DNA of 28,393 nt from an uncultured Faecalibacterium sp. (GTDB lineage: Bacteria > Bacillota > Clostridia > Oscillospirales > Ruminococcaceae): contig UQDV01000032.1 in NCBI GenBank assembly GCA_900539945.1, forward strand, positions 1 to 28,393, read 5' to 3'. This document shows, piece by piece, positions 16,939 to 22,732 of this stretch (the first letter of the stretch is position 1; every line of letters begins with the position of its first letter). The translations under genes were made by a program, and so were the position numbers. A model generated the notes under the pieces. The model was not told the origin of the DNA, searched no databases, and worked only from the letters and a program-made list of their open reading frames with translations.

Positions 16939-17766
16939 ATGCCCAACATCATTGAGATCACTGATTTTTCCGCGCCGGAGCTGGACGTCTACGCCCGCCT
17001 GACCCAGGCCCAGCTGCGCAATCGACTGGAGCCGGAAAAGGGCGTTTTTATTGCCGAGAGCCCCAAGGTGATCGCGCGGGCGCTGGATGCCGGCTACCAG
17101 CCGCTGTCCCTGCTCATGGAACGCAAACAGATCACCGGCCCGGCCCAGGACATCCTGACCCGCTGCGGGGACGCCCCGGTATACACGGCCGACCGCGAGA
17201 TGCTGACCCGCCTGACCGGCTACGAACTGACCCGCGGCGTGCTGTGCGCCTTCCGCCGCCCCGCGCCCCGCACAGTAGAGCAGGTATGCCGGGATGCCCG
17301 CCGGGTGGCTGTGCTGGAGGGCATCGTGGATTCCACCAACGTGGGTGCCATCTTCCGCAGTGCTGCCGCATTGAACATGGATGCAGTGCTCATCACGCCC
17401 TCCTGCTGCGACCCGCTGTGCCGCCGGGCGGTGCGCGTGAGCATGGGTACGGTGTTCCAGGTGCCCTGGGCGCAGATCGGCACCACCGCCGCCGACTGGC
17501 CGGAACACGGCATGGCACAGCTGCACGCTCTGGGCTTCAAGACCGCCGCCATGGCCCTGAGCGACCGTTCGGTGAGCATCGACGACAACGCCCTTGCCGC
17601 TGAGCCCAAACTGGCCATTGTGCTGGGCACCGAGGGCGACGGCCTGGCCCACAGCACCATCGCCGCCTGCGACTATACCGTGAAGATCCCCATGTCCCAT
17701 GGGGTAGACTCGCTGAACGTAGCCGCTGCCAGTGCCGTCGCCTTCTGGCAGCTGGGCCGTACCTGA
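16939..17766 (+). CDS. TrmH/SpoU family RNA methyltransferase
   Basis: SAM-dependent 2'-O-methyltransferase of the SPOUT (trefoil knot) class acting on rRNA or tRNA. The ATG at 16939 follows AAAGGAG (16923-16929) at 9 nt, giving 275 residues. The N-terminal part (1-110) includes the substrate-binding domain start EPEKGVFIAESPKVIARALDAG. The catalytic SpoU domain contains motif 1 (VDSTNVGAIFRSAAALNMDAVLI, Asn then Arg), motif 2 (AIVLGTEGDGL) and motif 3 (IPMSHGVDSLNVAAASAVAFWQL). All three are intact, so an active enzyme is expected. The substrate position is unknown. It has its own promoter and is followed by the tRNA-Ala gene. Confidence 0.92.
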   Translation: MPNIIEITDFSAPELDVYARLTQAQLRNRLEPEKGVFIAESPKVIARALDAGYQPLSLLMERKQITGPAQDILTRCGDAPVYTADREMLTRLTGYELTRGVLCAFRRPAPRTVEQVCRDARRVAVLEGIVDSTNVGAIFRSAAALNMDAVLITPSCCDPLCRRAVRVSMGTVFQVPWAQIGTTAADWPEHGMAQLHALGFKTAAMALSDRSVSIDDNALAAEPKLAIVLGTEGDGLAHSTIAACDYTVKIPMSHGVDSLNVAAASAVAFWQLGRT

Positions 17767-17776
17767 CACAATCCGC

Positions 17777-17805
17777 TTGACAAATCTCCTGATTCGAGTT
17801 ACACT
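17777..17805 (+). promoter_or_regulatory. Promoter of tRNA-Ala
   Basis: Perfect TTGACA (17777-17782), 17-nt spacer, TACACT (17800-17805). Confidence 0.8.
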
Positions 17806-17823
17806 TACAGGGTCATCTGGTAT

Positions 17824-17896
17824 GGGCCTGTAGCTCAGTTGGGAGAGCGTTCGGTTCGCATCCGAGAGGTCAAGGGTTCGAATCCCTCCAGGTCCA
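17824..17896 (+). tRNA. tRNA-Ala (anticodon CGC)
   Basis: A cloverleaf of 73 nt. The acceptor GGGCCTG (17824-17830) pairs with CAGGTCC and includes the G3-U70 wobble that marks alanine tRNAs. D-arm GCTCAGTTGGGAGAGC; anticodon stem TTCGG/CCGAG with loop TTCGCAT, anticodon CGC; T-loop TTCGAAT. Discriminator A; the 3' CCA is not encoded. The last 21 nt also occur inverted just downstream. Confidence 0.93.
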
Positions 17897-17964
17897 TAAA
17901 AAGCAAAACTCCGTGTCTGCTGACACGGAGTTTTCTTTTTATTCAGGACCCGGAGGGATTCGAA
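17876..17964. repeat. Long imperfect palindrome: tRNA-Ala 3' end plus terminator, inverted duplicate
   Basis: The left arm 17876-17917 (tRNA-Ala T-loop, acceptor strand, spacer and terminator half) is repeated in inverted orientation at 17922-17964. Over about 42 nt the arms differ by one substitution and small indels; GTTCGAATCCCTCC and AAAACTCCGTGTC are identical in both. The right arm therefore reads, on the minus strand, like the 3' end of a second tRNA, but no D- or anticodon arm precedes it. Confidence 0.8.
17905..17940. terminator. Bidirectional terminator after tRNA-Ala
   Basis: A perfect 13-bp stem (17905-17917 with 17922-17934), loop TGCT. The plus strand continues TTTTCTTTTT and the minus strand TTTTGCTTTTT, so it can stop transcription from both sides. 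Confidence 0.9.
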
Positions 17965-18085
17965 CAGCACGGCACTGCCGCAGGCAGGGCAATCAACAGC
18001 CCGGTGGGCTGTTGATTCGTGCGCGGGTCCCAGCCTCCAGGAATGTCTAACGGGGATGCTGCCGCATCCGGACCCGGAGGGATTC
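17946..18085. repeat. Direct repeat of the tRNA-3'-end-like 16-mer, with hairpin between copies
   Basis: GGACCCGGAGGGATTC occurs at 17946-17961 and again at 18070-18085; it is the complement of a tRNA-Ala-like acceptor/T-arm end. Between the copies a perfect 12-bp hairpin (AATCAACAGCCC 17991-18002 with 18006-18017, loop GGT) is seen. No coding potential is recognised in 17941-18189. The layout resembles a remnant of tRNA-gene duplication or of a short element bounded by tRNA ends. Confidence 0.55.
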
Positions 18086-18189
18086 CGGCAAGCCGCCGAG
18101 GGTGCCAAGGCCCTCCCCAACCACTTTGCACGCAAGCCCCTGTCCGAAACGGTCTCCTATCTGCAACATTTTCCATTTTCTCAACATGC

Positions 18190-18237
18190 AAACAGGCAGC
18201 CCTGTGATTCCATGAAACCACAGGACTGCCTGTTTTT
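18190..18237. terminator. Stem-loop with plus-strand T-run upstream of no gene
   Basis: Stem 18190-18206 with 18219-18235 (16 bp with one C/A mismatch), 12-nt loop, followed on the plus strand by TTTTT. For the minus-strand metallo-hydrolase gene, whose stop lies 34 nt away, it is followed only by TTTG. It probably serves that gene, but its better T-run points the other way. Confidence 0.6.
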
Positions 18238-18270
18238 CTGTTTTGCTTTCCTGTACAGTTGTTCAGCCGT

Positions 18271-19878
18271 TCAGTTGTCCCACTTATCGCACAGGGCGTT
18301 GATCTGATCGGCGAACTTGGCCAGATCCTTGTTGGCACCGCCCTCGTTGTGCTCGATGACCCGCAGCAGGCGCTTGCCGGCGCTGACCAGACGCTGGAAC
18401 ACCGTGGCGGCGCGGTTCTGGCCCTCCGATACCTTGTGCTGGATGCGTACCTTAGTGCCCTCCTGCAGGCAGACAGCGCCCTCGGCACCGATGGCCCACT
18501 GCGCACCGTTGTAGGGCGCGCAGGCGGTGAAGCCCTGCCCGGTGAGGGTGTCGACGAAGATGTTTTCCACCTCATCTTCGCCGTGCATCACGAACACCCG
18601 CTTGGGCTTCTCGGTGAAAGCGTTCACCCAGCGCAGCAGTCCGTCCCGGTCTGCGTGGCCGGACATGCCGGTGAGCTGGCAGATCTCCGCCTGCACCTCG
18701 ATGGGCTCGCCGAACAGCTTGACCGTGGTGGCGCCCTCGATGAGGGTGCGGCCCAGGGTGCCCACTGCCTGATAGCCTACGAACAGGATGGTGCACTCCG
18801 GCCGCCACAGGTTGTGCTTGAGGTGATGGCGGATGCGGCCCGCTTCACACATGCCGCTGGCCGACAGGATGACCTTAGGCGTGCGGTCAGTGTTGATCAT
18901 ACGGGACTCGTCACTGGTCACGGTGACCCGCAGCCCCTGCACGTTGATGGGATCGATGCCCTGTTCCAGCAGGGCGCGGGTCTGCTCGTCGAAGCAGTCC
19001 GGGTCGGTGTCCTTGAAGATGCGGGTGGCCTCGATGGCCAGCGGGCTGTCGATGTACACCGGGAAATTGCCGTGCCCTTTGACCAGCCCTTTTTCCTTGA
19101 TCTCCCGCAAAAAATACAGCATCTCCTGGGTGCGGCCCACCGCAAAACTGGGCACGACCACATTGCCGCCCCGGTCAAAGGTGCGCTGCAAGATTTTAGC
19201 CAGCTCGTTCACATAATCCGGGCGCGGGCCGTGCAGCCGGTCGCCGTAGGTGGACTCCATGAACACATAGTCCGCCTCGCTGATATAGGCGGGGTCCTTG
19301 ATGATGGGTTGGTCCAGGTTGCCGATATCGCCGGAAAACACCAGCTTGGTGGTAGTGTCGCCCTCGGTGATCCACAGCTCGATGCTGGCGGAGCCCAGCA
19401 GGTGGCCCACATCCACGAACCGCACCTCGATGCCCGGAGCCAGCTCAATGCGCCTTTCGTAGTCCACACCCACGAACAGCTTCATGGCCGCCTCGGCATC
19501 CTGCACGGTATACATCGGCTCCACCGGCTCGGCACCGGAGCGCTGGGCCTTGCGGTTCTTCCACTCGGCCTCGAACTCCTGGATGTGGGCGGAGTCCCGC
19601 AGCATGATACCGCACAGCTCCACCGTGGGGTTGGTCGCATAGATTTTGCCCCGGAAGCCGTTGCGCACCAGCAGCGGCAGCATACCGGTGTGGTCGATGT
19701 GCGCATGGGTAGCCAGCACCCAGTCGATCTCGCCGGGTGCCACCGGGATGGGCTGGTTCTCGTAGACATTCTTGCCCTGCTCCATGCCGCAGTCGATCAG
19801 GAACCGACGGCCCGCGGCTTCCAGCAGCGTACAGCTGCCGGTGACCTCATGGTTCGCGCCCAGAAACGTGATCTTCAT
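18271..19878 (-). CDS. MBL-fold, beta-CASP RNA-processing-type metallo-hydrolase
   Basis: A probable zinc-dependent ribonuclease of the CPSF/Ysh1-like beta-CASP group, cytoplasmic. The ATG at 19878 is supported by GGAGG 9 nt upstream and by the typical start MKITFLGANHEVTGSCTLLE; the product has 535 residues. Metal motifs: THAHIDHTG (His58, His60, Asp62, His63), DVGHLLGSASIEL and SGDIGN. The beta-CASP part carries MESTYGDR, VPSFAVGRTQEML, LSASGMCEAGR, FVGYQAVGTLGR, LTGMSGHADRDGLL and RVFVMHGE; the last three correspond to the conserved beta-CASP and RMMBL motifs. The C-terminal 80 residues are helical and not recognised. It is not a beta-lactamase or RNase J, which lack this exact start and are arranged differently. 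Substrate unknown. Confidence 0.88.
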   Translation of the reverse strand: MKITFLGANHEVTGSCTLLEAAGRRFLIDCGMEQGKNVYENQPIPVAPGEIDWVLATHAHIDHTGMLPLLVRNGFRGKIYATNPTVELCGIMLRDSAHIQEFEAEWKNRKAQRSGAEPVEPMYTVQDAEAAMKLFVGVDYERRIELAPGIEVRFVDVGHLLGSASIELWITEGDTTTKLVFSGDIGNLDQPIIKDPAYISEADYVFMESTYGDRLHGPRPDYVNELAKILQRTFDRGGNVVVPSFAVGRTQEMLYFLREIKEKGLVKGHGNFPVYIDSPLAIEATRIFKDTDPDCFDEQTRALLEQGIDPINVQGLRVTVTSDESRMINTDRTPKVILSASGMCEAGRIRHHLKHNLWRPECTILFVGYQAVGTLGRTLIEGATTVKLFGEPIEVQAEICQLTGMSGHADRDGLLRWVNAFTEKPKRVFVMHGEDEVENIFVDTLTGQGFTACAPYNGAQWAIGAEGAVCLQEGTKVRIQHKVSEGQNRAATVFQRLVSAGKRLLRVIEHNEGGANKDLAKFADQINALCDKWDN

Positions 19879-20235
19879 CCCAAAACACCTCCGGTTATTC
19901 AGGCCAACTTCTCCGGCCGGCCGGCGGTTTCCACGCAAAATGTACACGGGTTGTGGCACCCGACATCCGCTTCACGCCTGAACGGCGTTCGCGTCTTGTC
20001 GGCCACTGCCCCAACAGCAGCGCCCTGTTTCCACCGCAGGTGGCGGTTGCTGCTGTTGCATTCCATCGCCCTCCCCAGCGGATCATTTGCTTTGGAAACT
20101 GCCGGCCAGCCATACCAAGCCGCGCCTTTTTATTCTGTGCTTACAGTATAGCATATTTTAAAGGTACACGCCGCACAAATCGGCGGGATTTTTGCGGGCA
20201 ATCTGCCGAAAGGAGCAAAAAATTTTTATACAATC
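19879..20235. other. Intergenic region and leader of the MBL-fold gene
   Basis: No gene is seen. On the minus strand an extended -10 at 20153-20145 would give a leader of about 260 nt. That leader contains a marked hairpin: CAACAGCAGC (20012-20021) pairs with GCTGCTGTTG (20049-20058), and an inner CCACC/GGTGG stem lies at 20031-20043. A smaller ACGCC/GGCGT stem is nearby. No riboswitch family is recognised. Confidence 0.5.
20145..20153 (-). promoter_or_regulatory. Putative extended -10 promoter of the MBL-fold gene
   Basis: Minus-strand TGC followed by TATACT (20150-20145). No good -35 is visible at 16-18 nt, so the call rests on the extended -10 alone. Confidence 0.4.
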
Positions 20236-20263
20236 TTGACAAACCGCCCCATTCTGTTATAAA
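20236..20263 (+). promoter_or_regulatory. Promoter of typA
   Basis: Perfect TTGACA (20236-20241), 16-nt spacer, TATAAA (20258-20263). The leader is about 58 nt with GAGAGG before the ATG. Confidence 0.8.
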
Positions 20264-20327
20264 CTTAGGTTTGTATGACGTTCGTTCGTATTTTATGAGT
20301 TTGAAATAATAGAGAGGTTGAATTTTT

Positions 20328-22151
20328 ATGGTTCGTAACGATTTGCGCAACGTTGCCATTATCGCTCACGTTGACCACGGCAAGACCACGCTGGTGGATG
20401 CCCTGCTGCGCCAGAGCGGCGCTTTCCGCGACAATCAGGCCGTGGCCGAGCGCGTGATGGACAGCGGCGATATCGAGCGTGAGCGCGGCATCACCATTCT
20501 GGCCAAAAACTGCTCCTGCACCTACAAGGGCGTGAAGATCAACATCGTCGATACCCCGGGCCACGCCGACTTCGGCGGCGAGGTGGAGCGCGTGCTGAAG
20601 ATGGTCAACGGCGTGCTGCTGCTGGTGGACGCTGCTGAGGGCTGCATGCCCCAGACCCGCTTCGTGCTGCAGAAGGCTCTGCAGCAGAACCTGAGCCTGG
20701 TGGTCGCCATCAACAAGATCGACCGCCCTGACGCCCGCATCAAGGAAGTCATCGACGAGGTGCTGTACCTGCTGATGGACCTGGGCGCTACCGACGAACA
20801 GCTGGACTGCCCCATGCTGTTCTGCTGCGGCCGTGACGGCACCGCCAGCCTGGACCCGGATGTGCCGGGCACCGACCTGATCCCCCTGTTCGACACCCTG
20901 CTGAGCACCATCAAGCCGCCCGAGGGCGACCCTGAGGCTCCCTTCCAGATGCTGGTGTCCTCTGTGGACTACAACGACTTCGTGGGCCGCATCGGCATCG
21001 GCCGCATCCAGAACGGTGTTGCCAAGGTGGGCGAGGAAGTGGTCGTGTGCGACTGGCACAACCCCGACCTGAAGATGCGCGGCCGTCTGACCAAGCTGTA
21101 CGACTTCCAGGCCAACGGCCGTCAGCCGTGCAACAACATCACCGCAGGTGATATCGTGGCATTCTCCGGTCTGCCGGACGTGACCATCGGCAACACCCTG
21201 TGCAGCCCCTCCAACGTGGAGCCGCTGCCCTTCGTCAAGATCAACGACCCCACCGTGGAGATGACCTTCTCGGTCAACGACAGCCCGCTGGCCGGCCGTG
21301 AGGGCAAGTTCGTCACCAGCCGTCAGATCCGCGACCGTCTGCAGAAGGAACTGCTGAAGGACGTGGCCCTGAAGGTGGAGGACTCCGCCACCACCGATTC
21401 CTTCCGTGTCATGGGCCGTGGTGAGATGCACCTGTCCATCCTCATCGAGACCATGCGCCGTGAAGGCTATGAGCTGCAGGTCTCTCCCCCGCACGTTCTG
21501 ACCAAGGTGATCGACGGCAAGACTTACGAGCCCATGGAGCATGTCGTCATCGACGTGCCCACCCAGTATCAGGGTGCCGTCATGACCGGTCTGGGCCAGC
21601 GCAAGGCCATCCTGCAGCAGATGGAGTCCCTGGGCTCTGACCGTGTGCGTCTGGAGTTCCGGATGCCCAGCCGCGGCCTGTTCGGCTACCGCAACCAGTT
21701 CCTGACCGATACCCACGGCGAGGGCATCATCAACCAGATCTTTGACGGCTACGACGTCTGGGCTGGCATGATCGCCAACCGCTCCACCGGTTCTCTGGTC
21801 AGCTTTGAGACCGGCGAGGCCGTCACCTACGGCCTGTTCAACGCTCAGCAGCGCGGCACCCTGCTGGTTGGCCCCGGCGAGAAGGTGTACGAGGGCATGG
21901 TCATCGGCTACACCGCTTCCGGCGAGGATGTGGACGTGAACGTCTGCAAGACCAAGCACCTGACCAACACCCGTTCTTCCGGCTCCGACGACGCTCTGCG
22001 CCTGATCCCCATCAGCAAGCTGAGCCTGGAGGGCTGCCTGGAGTTCCTGGCACAGGACGAGCTGCTGGAGGTCACCCCGGAGAACCTGCGCATCCGCAAG
22101 CAGATCCTGAACCATGAGCAGCGCATGAAGGCCAAGAGCCGCATGAAGTAA
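20328..22151 (+). CDS. typA: Translational GTPase TypA/BipA
   Basis: A ribosome-associated GTPase of the EF-G family, involved in ribosome assembly and stress or cold adaptation. 607 residues, standard length. GTPase motifs: G1 AHVDHGKTT (13-21), G2 region ERGITILAKN, G3 DTPGHADF, G4 NKIDRPDA, followed by EF-G-like domains 2, 3 and 5 (GRGEMHLSILIETMRREGYE, VIDVPTQYQGAV) and the BipA-specific C-terminal domain ending MKAKSRMK. The start lies behind GAGAGG and matches the family N-terminus MVRNDLRNVAIIAHVDHGKTT. Strong CGT/GCT/CTG codon bias indicates high expression. It is monocistronic, with its own promoter and terminator. Confidence 0.97.
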   Translation: MVRNDLRNVAIIAHVDHGKTTLVDALLRQSGAFRDNQAVAERVMDSGDIERERGITILAKNCSCTYKGVKINIVDTPGHADFGGEVERVLKMVNGVLLLVDAAEGCMPQTRFVLQKALQQNLSLVVAINKIDRPDARIKEVIDEVLYLLMDLGATDEQLDCPMLFCCGRDGTASLDPDVPGTDLIPLFDTLLSTIKPPEGDPEAPFQMLVSSVDYNDFVGRIGIGRIQNGVAKVGEEVVVCDWHNPDLKMRGRLTKLYDFQANGRQPCNNITAGDIVAFSGLPDVTIGNTLCSPSNVEPLPFVKINDPTVEMTFSVNDSPLAGREGKFVTSRQIRDRLQKELLKDVALKVEDSATTDSFRVMGRGEMHLSILIETMRREGYELQVSPPHVLTKVIDGKTYEPMEHVVIDVPTQYQGAVMTGLGQRKAILQQMESLGSDRVRLEFRMPSRGLFGYRNQFLTDTHGEGIINQIFDGYDVWAGMIANRSTGSLVSFETGEAVTYGLFNAQQRGTLLVGPGEKVYEGMVIGYTASGEDVDVNVCKTKHLTNTRSSGSDDALRLIPISKLSLEGCLEFLAQDELLEVTPENLRIRKQILNHEQRMKAKSRMK

Positions 22152-22178
22152 TTGCGTTACCTATTATAATAGTCTCCC

Positions 22179-22227
22179 GCATCCCGGCAGAAACCGACCC
22201 GTTTCTGCCGGGATGCTTTTTGTTTTT
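22179..22227 (+). terminator. Terminator of typA
   Basis: A perfect 15-bp stem (22179-22193 with 22202-22216), 8-nt loop, followed by TTTTTGTTTTT. Confidence 0.93.
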
Positions 22228-22248
22228 GCACTTTTTTGAAATCAGGGC

Positions 22249-22277
22249 TTGCAAAACGGCCAAGAATGCGGTATAAT
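22249..22277 (+). promoter_or_regulatory. Promoter of tRNA-Asn
   Basis: TTGCAA (22249-22254), 17-nt spacer, perfect TATAAT (22272-22277). Confidence 0.85.
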
Positions 22278-22303
22278 ATCACTCGCAGTCACTTAAGTGA
22301 TCT

Positions 22304-22380
22304 GCCTCTTTAGCTCAGTCGGTTAGAGCACCTGACTGTTAATCAGGGTGTCGCCTGTTCGAGTCAGGCAAGAGGCGCCA
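22304..22380 (+). tRNA. tRNA-Asn (anticodon GTT)
   Basis: A 77-nt cloverleaf including an encoded CCA. The acceptor GCCTCTT (22304-22310) pairs with AAGAGGC (22370-22376), discriminator G. Anticodon stem CCTGA/TCAGG with loop CTGTTAA, anticodon GTT; T-arm GCCTG-TTCGAGT-CAGGC. Unlike the tRNA-Ala in this window, its CCA is encoded. Confidence 0.95.
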
Positions 22381-22382
22381 CG

Positions 22383-22415
22383 AAGGCAATGTTCTTTGGA
22401 ACATTGCCTTTTTTG
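22383..22415 (+). terminator. Terminator of tRNA-Asn
   Basis: A perfect 12-bp stem (22383-22394 with 22399-22410), loop TTTG, followed by TTTTTG; it starts 3 nt after the CCA end. Confidence 0.92.
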
Positions 22416-22493
22416 TTTGCCGTGCCGCATGTTTCAGAAGTGTTAATTTTTCACACTTTTTTCATTTCTCACGATTTCTTAAAAAAGAAGTTC

Positions 22494-22522
22494 TTGAAGA
22501 TGCTGTCATATTGTGGTATACT
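22494..22522 (+). promoter_or_regulatory. Promoter of the PCAT-mam export locus
   Basis: TTGAAG (22494-22499), 17-nt spacer, TGG-extended TATACT (22517-22522). It is the only convincing promoter upstream of the transporter gene, and no clear internal promoter is seen before mam. Confidence 0.7.
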
Positions 22523-22732
22523 GCACATAAGCTGTAACGCCTGCGCATACAAACTTTGCAGGCATTGCAAGCCGGAAATCTGAGCATTCTGCCCCATTCC
22601 CGGGCGTTCAGAGGCGGTAAATCCTTCCGGTTTTGGCGGTTTTGTCAAATTCACTGCATGTTTTCCGGTCCGTGTGTCTGGCAGATGTGTATGGTGTTTG
22701 AATAAATTTGTATAGTTTCAAAGGAAGCATCT
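22523..22732 (+). other. Long 5' leader of the PCAT gene
   Basis: About 200 nt between the predicted transcript start and the PCAT ATG hold no gene. A GCCTGC/GCAGGC stem can form around 22540-22563. AAAGGAAG precedes the ATG. No known riboswitch is recognised. Confidence 0.45.

Noticed and set aside
16492..18135. A 547-codon minus-strand frame containing a GPGGIRTLDL-like peptide
   Set aside because: That peptide is the well-known translation of tRNA complements (here tRNA-Ala); the frame crosses the tRNA, a terminator and the methyltransferase gene.
17941..18270. A complete second tRNA gene on the minus strand
   Set aside because: Only the T-arm and acceptor 3' strand are present; no matching acceptor 5' strand, D-arm or anticodon arm was found upstream on that strand.
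20265..22115. A 616-codon open frame on the minus strand opposite typA
   Set aside because: Same artefact; the typA frame carries all GTPase motifs and its own promoter and terminator.
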